A DNA stretch of 64,000 nt from Azospirillum brasilense (GTDB lineage Bacteria; Pseudomonadota; Alphaproteobacteria; Azospirillales; Azospirillaceae). This document shows, one piece after another, positions 43,340 to 52,008 of this stretch. A program made the position numbers and the translations under genes. A model generated the notes under the pieces. It worked only from the letters and a program-made list of their open reading frames with translations, was not told the origin of the DNA and did not search any database. Where the stretch lies: contig NZ_VITI01000001.1 in NCBI RefSeq assembly GCF_007827795.1, forward strand, positions 62,001 to 126,000, given 5' to 3'. Each line of letters opens with the position of its first letter. The stretch's first letter is position 1.

Positions 43340-45400
43340 ATGAATTTCTTGCACGCCATGACCATAAAGCGAAAGGCAACGCTGATCTCAGTGTTTGTTT
43401 TTATCGTCATGGCGATCGCAACATTCTCCGTCGTGAAAGAAACGTCGCTGCAGGAGCGCCACCTCGCCCACGTCCGCCAGACCGCCGACGAGGTGAGCCG
43501 CAAGGTCGTGCCGCTGAGCGAGCTGATCGCCAACATCCGTTACGACGTGGCGCAGGTGCAGCAATGGTTGACCGACGTGTCCGCGACCCGCGGGCTGGAC
43601 GGCCTGGACGACGGGCCGGCAAAGGCGGACGAGTTCGCGAAGGCCTTCGCCCGGCATGCCGAGAACGCCCACGCCATCGCGCGCGAACTGGGGTTGACGG
43701 ACATGGTGCGGAGCATCGCCGCCGCCCACGCCGCCTTCCCCCCCTTCTACGAGTTGGGCCAGCGCATGTCCCGCGCCTATGTCGACGGCGGCCCGTCGGC
43801 GGGGAACGCCATGATGGAACAATTTGACGCGGTGGCCGAGAGCATGGACCAGGAGATGGAACGGCTCCTCTCCACCATGGAGCAGGTCCGCAGGGAGCGC
43901 CTGAGCGGGCTCGACGCAGCGGTGAGCGACATCGAGTCCTCCGCCGCCACGCTGAACTCCCTGCTGATCGCCGCGGCGGCGGTGACGCTGTTTCTCATCG
44001 CCGCCTCCATCGTCTTCCTGCGGCGGGCGGTGATCGGGCCGATCGACCGGATGCGGTCGACCATGACCGGCATGGCCGCCGGCGACCTGCGTGTGGAGGT
44101 CGGTTTCGAAGGGCGCGGCGACGAAATCGGCCAGATGGCCAATGCCGTGCGCGTCTTCCGCGAAGCCGGTCTGGAGAACGAACGCCTGCGCACCGATCAG
44201 GAACGCTCCCGCGAGGCCGGCGAGGCGGAGCGGCGCCAGGCCCTGGCCGCCATGGCCGACACGGTGGAGCGCGAAACCCGCGCCGCCGTGGAGCGGGTGG
44301 CCCGGCATGCCGGACAGATGGCCAGCAACGCCGAAGCGATGGCCGCCTCCGCCGGATTGGTCAGCGACAACTCCCAGACCGTGGCCGCCGCGGCGAGCCA
44401 GGCTCTGGCCAACGCCCAGACCGTCGCCGCCGCGGCCAACGAACTGTCCGCCTCCATCCGGGAGATCGGTCGGCAGGTGACGGCGTCGGTATCGGTGACG
44501 GGACAGGCCGTCGAGAAGGCCGGTTCCGCCAGCGCGATCATCGGGCATCTGTCGGAGGCGGTGGAGCGCATCGGCGCCGTCGCCCGCCTGATCGGCGACA
44601 TCGCCAGCCAGACCAACCTGCTGGCGTTGAACGCCACCATCGAAGCGGCCCGCGCCGGCGAGGCCGGCAAGGGCTTCGCCGTGGTCGCGCAGGAGGTCAA
44701 GAACCTCGCCCACCAGACCGCCCGCTCCACCGAGGAGATCGCCACGCTCATCACCGACGTGCAGTCGGTCACCAGGCAGGCCGTGGACCGGGTGGGCGAG
44801 GTCGCCGCGACCATCGACCAGGTCTCCGACATTTCCTCGTCCATCGCCGCCGCGGTCGAGGAGCAGGACGCCGCCACCCAGGAGATCGCCCGCACGGTCA
44901 ACGAGACCAGCCACGCCGCGCAGGAGGTGTCCAGCCGCATCGCCCTGGTGTCCGACGAGGCCAACCAGACCGGCGAGCGGGCCGACGGCATGCGCGCCGC
45001 CGCCGGGGACGTGGCGCAGAGCATCGATGATCTGCAGAGCGTCCTGGTGCGCGTCGTCCGCACGGCGACCAGCGACGTCGACCGCCGCCGCAAGGCACGC
45101 TTCCAGATCGACCTGCCCTGCACCATCGACGGCGCCGGTGCCGGTACGGGCAGCAAGGCGCGGATCGCCAACCTGTCGTCCGGCGGCGCGATGATCGTGG
45201 ACGCGCCGATGATAACGGCGGGCACCCCCGGCACCCTGCGCGCCCCCGGCCTGTCCCGCCCCGTGCCCTTCACGGTGAACGCCTGCGAACCGGGGCAGTT
45301 GCACGTGAAGTTCTGCGTGCCGGAGGCCGACCAGCCGACGTTGGACCGCGATCTGGCGATCCTGACGCGCGGCATGGCGCCGGACCGCAGCGCGGCGTGA
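43340..45400 (+). CDS. Methyl-accepting chemotaxis receptor with C-terminal PilZ-like domain
   Basis: The 686-residue receptor has a transmembrane helix at about 13-32, a helical periplasmic domain, a second span at about 206-228, HAMP, and a signalling domain with the tip [23 protein letters not shown]. The C-terminal 110 residues look like a PilZ domain: [13 protein letters not shown] and [14 protein letters not shown] hold the RxxxR and N-x-S-x-x-G motifs. From HAMP onward it is very similar to the receptor at 31216, so the two are paralogues with different sensor domains. GGAG lies seven bases before the ATG at 43340. The first 40 codons are AT-rich. Confidence 0.88.
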   Translation: MNFLHAMTIKRKATLISVFVFIVMAIATFSVVKETSLQERHLAHVRQTADEVSRKVVPLSELIANIRYDVAQVQQWLTDVSATRGLDGLDDGPAKADEFAKAFARHAENAHAIARELGLTDMVRSIAAAHAAFPPFYELGQRMSRAYVDGGPSAGNAMMEQFDAVAESMDQEMERLLSTMEQVRRERLSGLDAAVSDIESSAATLNSLLIAAAAVTLFLIAASIVFLRRAVIGPIDRMRSTMTGMAAGDLRVEVGFEGRGDEIGQMANAVRVFREAGLENERLRTDQERSREAGEAERRQALAAMADTVERETRAAVERVARHAGQMASNAEAMAASAGLVSDNSQTVAAAASQALANAQTVAAAANELSASIREIGRQVTASVSVTGQAVEKAGSASAIIGHLSEAVERIGAVARLIGDIASQTNLLALNATIEAARAGEAGKGFAVVAQEVKNLAHQTARSTEEIATLITDVQSVTRQAVDRVGEVAATIDQVSDISSSIAAAVEEQDAATQEIARTVNETSHAAQEVSSRIALVSDEANQTGERADGMRAAAGDVAQSIDDLQSVLVRVVRTATSDVDRRRKARFQIDLPCTIDGAGAGTGSKARIANLSSGGAMIVDAPMITAGTPGTLRAPGLSRPVPFTVNACEPGQLHVKFCVPEADQPTLDRDLAILTRGMAPDRSAA

Positions 45401-45475
45401 CGCGCAAGGCCGCAAGGCCCTTGCCCACCAGGGCGAGGGCCGGTCGTCCGGCAGAGTTGCATGGTCCAGATATGG

Positions 45476-45510
45476 CGAAGGCCGGAAACCCGTCTGGGTT
45501 CCGGCCTTCG
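45476..45510. terminator. Strong hairpin beyond the tRNA-Val gene
   Basis: CGAAGGCCGGAA pairs exactly with TTCCGGCCTTCG, with a small inner CCC/GGG stem. It lies four bases beyond the CCA end of the tRNA on the minus strand and after the receptor gene on the plus strand, so it can serve both. Confidence 0.65.
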
Positions 45511-45514
45511 AGGA

Positions 45515-45589
<75 letters not shown>

Positions 45590-45823
45590 ATCCGTGTCGC
45601 CGGTCGGTTCGGGGTTCGGCATCCGTCTTGCGTCCCGTCCGGCGTGGGCGTGGGGTGTACCATCATCCCCGAGGTCTGGCAAGCCTGGATTTCACTTTTT
45701 TGCCGTCCGTCGGCGGACACCGTCATTTTTTCCGCCGAAGGGACAAGCCGCGCCTCACATCTGTTGGGGCGTGAGCGGGACGGTGCGTGACAGAGCCGCC
45801 CGGGTCCACTACATCACATTGCC

Positions 45824-46702
45824 ATGGATGCTTCCGTCGACGCCGCCACACCGGAGCCGGCCTTCGAACTTCTGGCCCCGGACGAACAGACAAAGCCGCT
45901 GGTGCTGGCCTCGCCGCACAGCGGCAACCGCTATCCGGCCGAATTCCTGGCGGCGGCACGGCTTGACCCGCGCGCGCTGCGCAAATCGGAAGACTGCTTC
46001 GTCGACGAGATCTTCGCGGGCGCCCCGGCGCTGGGCATACCGCTGATCCGCGCGCTGTTCCCCCGCGCCTTCCTGGACGTCAACCGAGAAGCCTACGAGC
46101 TGGACCCGGAGATGTTCGCGGACCCCCTGCCGCCCTACGTCAACACGCGCTCGCCACGCGTGGCCGCCGGGCTGGGCACCATCGCGCGCGTGGTCGCCAA
46201 CGGAGAGGACATCTACCGCGGCAAGCTGCGCTTTTCCGAAGCGGTGCGGCGGGTGGAGCAGTGCTACACCCCCTACCACACCGCGCTGCGCCGTCTGATC
46301 GAGGACACCCGCGCCCGGTTCGGCCACGCGGTGCTGATCGACTGCCATTCCATGCCATCCCCCGGTCTGGGCGACCGCGACAACCGGCGCAGCGACATCG
46401 TGCTGGGGGATTGCTTCGGCAATTCCTGCGCCCCCTCGGTCACCGAGACGGCGGAGCGCTTTTTGCGCGGCCTGGGCTACACGGTCAGCCGCAACGCGCC
46501 CTATGCCGGCGGCTACACCACCCGCCATTACGGGCGCCCGCGCCAGGGCATCCACGTGCTCCAGATCGAGATCAGCCGCGACCTCTACATGGACGAGGCC
46601 ACGCTGTCGCGTCTGCCCTTCCTGACCGTCCTGACCCGGCACATGCACGAGATGGTGGACAACATCGCCCACCTGCCGCCCAACCCCCTTGCCCCGCGCT
46701 GA
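45824..46702 (+). CDS. N-formylglutamate amidohydrolase family protein
   Basis: The 292-residue protein belongs to the N-formylglutamate amidohydrolase family (PF05013), zinc enzymes related to the last step of histidine breakdown. LVLASPHSGNRYPAEF near the N-terminus and HAVLIDCHSMPSPG near 165 contain the likely metal ligands, and LQIEISRDLYMDE near 246 is another conserved block. No hut genes are nearby, so the substrate may be a different N-acyl amino acid. It starts about 230 bases after the divergent tRNA and appears monocistronic. Confidence 0.87.
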   Translation: MDASVDAATPEPAFELLAPDEQTKPLVLASPHSGNRYPAEFLAAARLDPRALRKSEDCFVDEIFAGAPALGIPLIRALFPRAFLDVNREAYELDPEMFADPLPPYVNTRSPRVAAGLGTIARVVANGEDIYRGKLRFSEAVRRVEQCYTPYHTALRRLIEDTRARFGHAVLIDCHSMPSPGLGDRDNRRSDIVLGDCFGNSCAPSVTETAERFLRGLGYTVSRNAPYAGGYTTRHYGRPRQGIHVLQIEISRDLYMDEATLSRLPFLTVLTRHMHEMVDNIAHLPPNPLAPR

Positions 46703-46737
46703 ACAGCCCTCCGCGCACCGGGCCGCGCACAAAAAAA

Positions 46738-46759
46738 GGCCGGGGCAAAGGCCCCGGCC
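46738..46759 (-). terminator. Hairpin with an A-run on its left side
   Basis: GGCCGGGGC pairs with GCCCCGGCC around a 4-base loop. Seven A residues precede it, so it looks like a terminator read on the minus strand, although no minus-strand gene ends here. On the plus strand it lies 36 bases after the amidohydrolase stop and may still slow transcription. Confidence 0.6.
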
Positions 46760-47165
46760 CGAGTCTAGGGAGGAAACGCCCAAGAAGTGCGTTACGGCAT
46801 CGCCCGCGTCGCAGACACGACCGATGCCGCACTGCACAATATGATGAAGCCCCGCTCAGGGATCAAGAGGGAAAATGTTTTTTCATGTCATTCAATGGTT
46901 TAACCAAGGATAAGACAAAGCTACGGCGCAGCGCAAACAGCCGATTATGCTGCATTGCACACAGAATCCCGGCTCTGCTCCCGCACAATCTGGGGCTGGC
47001 GGCGCGTCCGCCAACCCACCCCGGTCCTTCGGCATAACCCATTCGACCGATAGGGAACCAACCCCCGACACGGTCGTTTCGTCCCTGCGCGTCCCGGGGT
47101 GCGCCCCGCCACGCGCCATTCGGCCGCTTTCTCAAGCGGCCGTCCGGCACCGGAGAACCACCCAC
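46760..47165. other. Intergenic region upstream of otsA
   Basis: These 406 bases hold no supported gene. Part of it (46860-46960) is relatively AT-rich and could carry the otsA promoter. A frame running into otsA from 46947 has no ribosome site and no trehalose synthase features before the GTG at 47166. Confidence 0.5.
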
Positions 47166-48563
47166 GTGAGCAGACTGGTCGTCGTATCCAACCGCGTCGC
47201 CCCCATCGACGAAGGCAAGCAGGCCGCCGGGGGCCTCGCCGTGGCCGTGCTAGCCGCGCTGAAGAAGACCGGCGGCATCTGGTTCGGCTGGAGCGGAACG
47301 GTGGTCGAGGAGGAGTCGCAGAGCGAGCCCCGGCGCACCGACGTCGGGCGCCTGACCTACGCGACGCTGGACCTCAGCCGCCGCGACTTCGAGGAATATT
47401 ACAACGGCTTCGCCAACCAGACGCTGTGGCCGCTGTTCCACTACCGCGTGGGCCTGATCGAGGTCAGCCGCCGCACGCGCGAAGGCTACAAGCGGGTCAA
47501 CGGCTATTTCGCGGAGAAGCTGGTCCCGCTGCTGCGTCCCGACGACATGGTGTGGGTCCACGACTACCACCTGATTCCCTTCGGGGAGGAGTTGCGCCAA
47601 CGCGGCTGCACCCAGCGCATGGGCTTCTTCCTGCACACCCCCTTTCCGGCCCCGGAGATCCTGGTGGCTCTGCCGAACCACCGGGAACTGATCCGGGAGT
47701 TGTGCGCCTACGACCTCGTCGGTTTCCACACCCAGGTGGACCTGCGCAGCTTCGCCGACTACATCCGGCAGGAGTTGGACGGCGAGGTGGAGGACCGCGG
47801 CCCCGAAGGCGGCATGCTGATCCACGCCTTCGGCCGCACGCTGCTGGCCCGCGCCTTCCCCATCAGCATCGACACCGAAAACCTAGTGGGCATCGCCGAG
47901 ATCGCCGCCCGCTCCCGCCACACCCAGCGGCTGAAGGAAAGCCTCGTCGGGCGGCGGCTGATCATCGGGGTGGACCGGCTGGACTATTCCAAGGGCCTGC
48001 CGCAGCGCTTCCAGGCTTTCGAGCAGTTGCTGCTGACCTATCCGGAGCATTGCAACCGCGTCTCCTTCCTCCAGGTGGCGCCGCCGAGCCGGGAGGACGT
48101 GCCCGAATACATCGCCATCAAACGCGAACTGTCGGAGCTGTCGGGCCGCATCAACGGACGCTTCGCCGAGTTCGACTGGATGCCGATCCGCTACCTGAAC
48201 AAGAGCTTCGGGCGGCGCGTGCTGGCCGGCTTCTACCGCACCGCCCATGTCGGGCTGGTCACCCCGCTGCGTGATGGCATGAATCTCGTCGCCAAGGAGT
48301 ATGTCGCCTGCCAGGACGCCGACGACCCCGGCGTGCTGGTGCTGTCCACCTTCGCCGGAGCGGCGCGGGAACTCGATTCGGCGCTGATCGTCAATCCCTT
48401 CGACATCGAGGCGGTGGCCGACGCCCTGCAGCGCGCCCTGACCATGTCGCTGCCCGAGCGCAAGGAGCGCCACGCCGCCATGATGCGCATCCTGCGCAGC
48501 CACGACATCGGCTGGTGGCGGGAAAGCTACGTCGATGCCTTGACGCGCGCGCCGTACGGGTGA
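47166..48563 (+). CDS. otsA: Trehalose-6-phosphate synthase
   Basis: OtsA joins UDP-glucose and glucose-6-phosphate to trehalose-6-phosphate for osmotic and desiccation tolerance. The 465-residue GT20 enzyme begins SRLVVVSNRVAPIDEGKQAA and has WVHDYHLIPFGEELRQRG, GFFLHTPFPAPEILVALP, GVDRLDYSKGLPQRF and PLRDGMNLVAKEYVA, all substrate-site motifs. The start is a GTG at 47166, ten bases after GGAG. The glucokinase gene follows 11 bases later. No otsB phosphatase gene is seen in the window. Confidence 0.95.
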   Translation: MSRLVVVSNRVAPIDEGKQAAGGLAVAVLAALKKTGGIWFGWSGTVVEEESQSEPRRTDVGRLTYATLDLSRRDFEEYYNGFANQTLWPLFHYRVGLIEVSRRTREGYKRVNGYFAEKLVPLLRPDDMVWVHDYHLIPFGEELRQRGCTQRMGFFLHTPFPAPEILVALPNHRELIRELCAYDLVGFHTQVDLRSFADYIRQELDGEVEDRGPEGGMLIHAFGRTLLARAFPISIDTENLVGIAEIAARSRHTQRLKESLVGRRLIIGVDRLDYSKGLPQRFQAFEQLLLTYPEHCNRVSFLQVAPPSREDVPEYIAIKRELSELSGRINGRFAEFDWMPIRYLNKSFGRRVLAGFYRTAHVGLVTPLRDGMNLVAKEYVACQDADDPGVLVLSTFAGAARELDSALIVNPFDIEAVADALQRALTMSLPERKERHAAMMRILRSHDIGWWRESYVDALTRAPYG

Positions 48564-48573
48564 AACTGATTTC

Positions 48574-49548
48574 ATGACCACAGACAGCAATGCCGCTTCC
48601 GGCCCCGTCACCCTGGTCGCCGACATCGGCGCCACCAACGCCCGCTTCGGCCTGATCGACGGCACGGGCATCCACGGTTCGCGCGTGCTGCGCTGCGCTG
48701 ACTTCCCGTCGCTGGAGGCGGCGGCGCTCGCCTATCTGGGCGGCATGCCCCCGGACGCCCGGCCCAGCCGCGGCGCCTTCGCCATCGCCGGTCCGGTGAC
48801 CGGCGACGAGGTGCTGATGACCAATCGCGGCTGGTCCTTCTCCACGGCCAAGGTGCGCGGCAGGCTGGGGCTGGAGCGGCTGGCCGTCATCAACGACTTC
48901 ACCGCCGTCGCCCTGTCGGTGCCCCGCCTCACCGCCGCCGACGTCCGTCAGGTGGGCGAGGGAGCGCCGGTGCCGGGCCGCGTCGTCGGGGTGATCGGGC
49001 CGGGCAGTGGGCTGGGCGTGTCAGGGCTGGTGCCCGGCCCGGAGGGCTGGACCGCGCTCGCCGCGGAGGGCGGGCACGTCACCATGGCCCCGGTCAGCGA
49101 CCGCGAGAGCACCGTGCTGGCCCAGCTCCGCAAGAGCTTCGACCATGTGTCGGCGGAGCGGGTGCTGTCCGGGCCGGGTCTGGTCAACCTCTATCAGGCG
49201 CTGTGCGTCCTCGACCACCAGGAGCCGGAACCCTTCACCCCGGCCCAGGTGTCGGACGCGGCGACCGCCAACACCAACCCGCATTGCGTGGAGGCGGTGG
49301 AGATGTTCTGCGCCATGCTCGGCACCGTGGCGGGCAACCTCGCGCTGACGCTGGGCGCGCGCGGCGGCATCTACATCGCGGGCGGCATCGTGCCGAAGCT
49401 GGGCACCCTGTTCACCCACTCCCGCTTCCGCAAGCGCTTCATGGAGAAGGGGCGGATGCGCGACTTCCTGGCTCCCATCCCGACCTACGTCATCATCCAC
49501 GAACTTCCCGCCTTCCTCGGTCTGGCGGAAGCCGCGGAGCGGGCGTAA
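48574..49548 (+). CDS. glk: Glucokinase
   Basis: Glk phosphorylates glucose with ATP. The 324 residues carry the N-terminal phosphate loop LVADIGATNARFGLID, INDFTAVALSVP, the GPGSGLGVSGLVP glucose-site region and AAEGGHVTMAP, followed by GGIYIAGGIVPKLG near the C-terminus; this is the bacterial glucokinase (Glk, PF02685) rather than the ROK family. It lies ten bases after otsA, which uses its product glucose-6-phosphate, so the operon makes sense metabolically. Confidence 0.95.
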   Translation: MTTDSNAASGPVTLVADIGATNARFGLIDGTGIHGSRVLRCADFPSLEAAALAYLGGMPPDARPSRGAFAIAGPVTGDEVLMTNRGWSFSTAKVRGRLGLERLAVINDFTAVALSVPRLTAADVRQVGEGAPVPGRVVGVIGPGSGLGVSGLVPGPEGWTALAAEGGHVTMAPVSDRESTVLAQLRKSFDHVSAERVLSGPGLVNLYQALCVLDHQEPEPFTPAQVSDAATANTNPHCVEAVEMFCAMLGTVAGNLALTLGARGGIYIAGGIVPKLGTLFTHSRFRKRFMEKGRMRDFLAPIPTYVIIHELPAFLGLAEAAERA

Positions 49549-49554
49549 CGGCGC

Positions 49555-50160
49555 TCAGGCCGTAAGCCGCGACGCGGCCAGTTTCAGGTCGGCCAGGAAG
49601 GTCGGCTGTTCGGCGAGCTGGCCGCGCAAAATGTAGCTGGGATGGAAGGTCGCGACCACCTCCGCCCCCGGCACGAGGCGGCAGGGCTGGACCGTGCCGC
49701 GCAGCTGCATGATCCCGTTCAGCCCGGTCAGCGCCCACAGCGGCGTGCGGCCCAGCGCGACGATGACGCGGGGGGAAAAGTCCTCCAGCGTCCGTTGCAG
49801 ATGCTCGATCTCGCCGGAAAACTCCGCCAGCACCCAGTCGGAGGTGCCGAACGGCCCCCAGCGCTCGTCCAGCGCCCGCCCCTCCTTCTTCGCGCGGGTG
49901 CGGGAGGCGAAGAAATGGCCAACCTTGTTGCCCGGCGGCTGGTAACGGAAGACGTTGGCGACCAGGCATTCCGCCCGCTCTACCCCCGCCGCCTTCAGCG
50001 TCTCGTCGAGCAACTGGCCGCTGCGCCCGACGAAGGGCACGCCCCGCCGGGCCTCCTCCGCCCCCGGCGCCTCCCCCACGATGGCGAGGCGCGGCCCGGC
50101 GGCGCTCTTCGTGGGCTGCTGGTAGTCGGCGAAGGGCAGGTCCGTCATGCGCGCGTCCAT
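49555..50160 (-). CDS. Uracil-DNA glycosylase superfamily protein lacking Fe-S cysteines
   Basis: The protein of about 201 residues has the family-4-like motifs: IVGEAPGAEEARRGVPFVG (motif A and the following loop), ANVFRYQPPGNK, IVALGRTPLWAL and FHPSYILRG (motif B). It lacks all four cysteines that bind the 4Fe-4S cluster in family 4 enzymes; for instance the NVxxCRPP cysteine is a tyrosine here. So it is either a cluster-free subgroup or a divergent glycosylase. The insert after GNK (FFASRTRAKKEGRALDERWG) is unusual. The start is uncertain; ATG at 50160 or 50148, neither with a good ribosome site. It converges on glk with a 6-base gap. Confidence 0.8.
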   Translation of the reverse strand: MDARMTDLPFADYQQPTKSAAGPRLAIVGEAPGAEEARRGVPFVGRSGQLLDETLKAAGVERAECLVANVFRYQPPGNKVGHFFASRTRAKKEGRALDERWGPFGTSDWVLAEFSGEIEHLQRTLEDFSPRVIVALGRTPLWALTGLNGIMQLRGTVQPCRLVPGAEVVATFHPSYILRGQLAEQPTFLADLKLAASRLTA

Positions 50161-50249
50161 GGTTGGTCGTGAGGCTTGCCGCCGCGAGGCTTCGGCCCCA
50201 GCATTGTTCAAAACGAGGAGTCCGAACCAACAACACCGGAGGGCACGAG

Positions 50250-50651
50250 ATGGCGACACAGCAAGAACTGACCGGAAAGAGCTGCGAACCCTGCCGCGGC
50301 GGCATCCCCCCGATGGACCGCGCCATGGCCGAAAATTATCTGGTGCATGTGCCCGGCTGGTCGATCAAGCCGAACCCCGACCGGCTGGAGCGCGACTACC
50401 GCTTCTCCAACTTCCGCGAGGCGCAGCATTTCGCGATGCGCGTCGGCGACCTGTGCGAGGCGGAAGGCCACCACGCCGAGATCCTCTATGGTTGGGGCCA
50501 CTGCACGGTCACCTTCTGGACGCACAAGATCAGGGGCCTGCACGAGAACGACTTCATCATGGCCGCCAAGGTCGAGGGGTTGATGGACGAACCCTACGCC
50601 CCGGTGTCGGAGTCCATGGGTGACGTCTCTCCCACCGCGCGGCATGGTTGA
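50250..50651 (+). CDS. phhB: 4a-hydroxytetrahydrobiopterin dehydratase
   Basis: The 133-residue protein is a pterin-4a-carbinolamine dehydratase, which recycles the pterin cofactor of aromatic amino acid hydroxylases. The defining block is EAEGHHAEILYGWGHCTVTF near 70-90, with the catalytic histidines, preceded by RDYRFSNFREAQHFAMRVG. The N-terminus CEPCRGGIPPMDRAMAENYL is typical, and the C-terminal tail is a little longer than usual. GGAGG lies seven bases before the ATG at 50250. No phenylalanine hydroxylase gene is nearby. Confidence 0.93.
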   Translation: MATQQELTGKSCEPCRGGIPPMDRAMAENYLVHVPGWSIKPNPDRLERDYRFSNFREAQHFAMRVGDLCEAEGHHAEILYGWGHCTVTFWTHKIRGLHENDFIMAAKVEGLMDEPYAPVSESMGDVSPTARHG

Positions 50652-50677
50652 TTTTTCCAGTCTTCCCTCTGTTTTTT

Positions 50678-50796
50678 CCCCCTCTCTCCTCTGGGGAGAG
50701 GGTTAGGGTGAGGGGGTTGCGCTTTCGCCGGACTTCCCGCAAAGCGCACCCCCCTCACCCGGCCCTCCGGGCCACCCTCTCCCTGGAAGGGAGAGG
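50678..50796. repeat. Long nested inverted repeat
   Basis: The layout is that of the copy at 1323-1440: an outer CCTCTCTCC / GGGAGAGG pair and inner arms around TTGCGCTTT and AAAGCGCA separated by 14 bases. It fills the gap between phhB and a glycosyltransferase gene. The centre GCCGGACTTCCCGC differs from the other copy. Confidence 0.85.
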
Positions 50797-50820
50797 AAAA
50801 ATCAGCCCGAAGGACGAACC

Positions 50821-52005
50821 ATGCCCACCGCCCAGCCCGCCGTCATCCAATGGGGCCTGTCCAGCTACAGCGGATGGGGTGTCAACGGGCTGCAGCTGGC
50901 GCTGAGCTGGACGCGCAGCGGGCGGCTGGTGCCAGTCTGCTCGCTGCCGCTGCGGCTGGAGGACATCGCGCTGTCCCCGCTGGAATGGCGGCGCATGGCC
51001 GGCTTCGTCCGCGAGTCCGAGGCGCTCTGCCGGCAGATCGCGCCCCATGCGGGGCAGGAGGTCGGGGTGTCGGTGCCGGTGATGCGCGGGCTCGGCAACA
51101 ACCTCGTCGGCAGCCGGTCGGTGGAGGGCGTGACCCTGAAAGGCCAGCCCACTGTCGGCGTCTGCTATCTGGAGGACAGCGCCATTGACGCGGAGGGCCG
51201 GGCGCGGGCGGAGTCCTGCGCGGCCATCGTTGCCGGGTCCAGCTTCGTCGAGCGGGTGCTGACCGGCGCCGGCGTCGGGCGGGTGCGGACGGTCCTGCAA
51301 GGCGTCGATCCCACCCATTTCCACCCGGCGCCCAAGGTCGGCTGGTTCAAGGACCGCTTCGTGGTCTTCTCCGGCGGCAAGCCGGAGTTCCGCAAGGGGC
51401 AGGACCTCGCCCTGCTCGGCTTCCGCGCCTTTGCCGAGCGCCATCCCGAGGCGCTGCTGCTCACGGCGTGGCACAACCCCTGGCCGGAGAGCGCCCGCTC
51501 GCTGGAGGCCAACCCCGCCGTGGCGCCGGTGCGCTTCCATGAGAACGGGCAGTTCGACGGGGCCGGCTGGGCCATCGCCAATGGGCTGCGCGCCGATCAG
51601 GTGATGGACCTCGGCCCGGTGCCCAACGCCGACATGGCCCGCATCCTGCGCGAGGTCGACGTCGGCCTGTTCCCCAACCGCGGCGAGGGCGGGACCAACC
51701 TCGTCGCCATGGAGTGCATGGCCTGCGGCGTGCCCGCCATCCTGTCGGCCAACACCGGGCATCTCGACCTGATCGGGGCGGACCGCTGCGTGCCGCTGAC
51801 CCGGCAGGGCACCGTCCAGGCCTCCTTCGGCACCGAGGGCTGGGGCGAGAGCGACGTGGAGGAGATCGTCGGGGCGCTGGAAGGGCTGTGGGCCGACCGC
51901 GACCGCGCCGCGGCCATCGGGCGGACGGGCGCCGCCTTCCTGGCCGGGCTGACCTGGGACCGCTACGCGGACGGGGTGGCGGAGGTCGTGGAGTCGGTGC
52001 TGTAG
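50821..52005 (+). CDS. Glycosyltransferase, GT4-like (group 1)
   Basis: The 394-residue protein has the GT-B layout of group 1 glycosyltransferases. The C-terminal domain has VVFSGGKPEFRKGQDLALLGF (start of the nucleotide-sugar domain), then DVGLFPNRGEGGTNLVAMECMACGVPAILSANTGHLDLI split over about 279-318, which includes the E-x7-E motif. The N-terminal half (residues 1-170) is less typical. Sugar donor and acceptor are unknown. It has no linked polysaccharide genes and is isolated by a large repeat upstream, with the opposite-strand aminotransferase ending four bases after it. Confidence 0.85.
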   Translation: MPTAQPAVIQWGLSSYSGWGVNGLQLALSWTRSGRLVPVCSLPLRLEDIALSPLEWRRMAGFVRESEALCRQIAPHAGQEVGVSVPVMRGLGNNLVGSRSVEGVTLKGQPTVGVCYLEDSAIDAEGRARAESCAAIVAGSSFVERVLTGAGVGRVRTVLQGVDPTHFHPAPKVGWFKDRFVVFSGGKPEFRKGQDLALLGFRAFAERHPEALLLTAWHNPWPESARSLEANPAVAPVRFHENGQFDGAGWAIANGLRADQVMDLGPVPNADMARILREVDVGLFPNRGEGGTNLVAMECMACGVPAILSANTGHLDLIGADRCVPLTRQGTVQASFGTEGWGESDVEEIVGALEGLWADRDRAAAIGRTGAAFLAGLTWDRYADGVAEVVESVL

Positions 52006-52008
52006 CGC

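Noticed and set aside
46947..47165. An N-terminal extension of OtsA
   Set aside because: The family begins at SRLVVVSNR just after the GTG at 47166; the upstream part has no ribosome site and odd composition.
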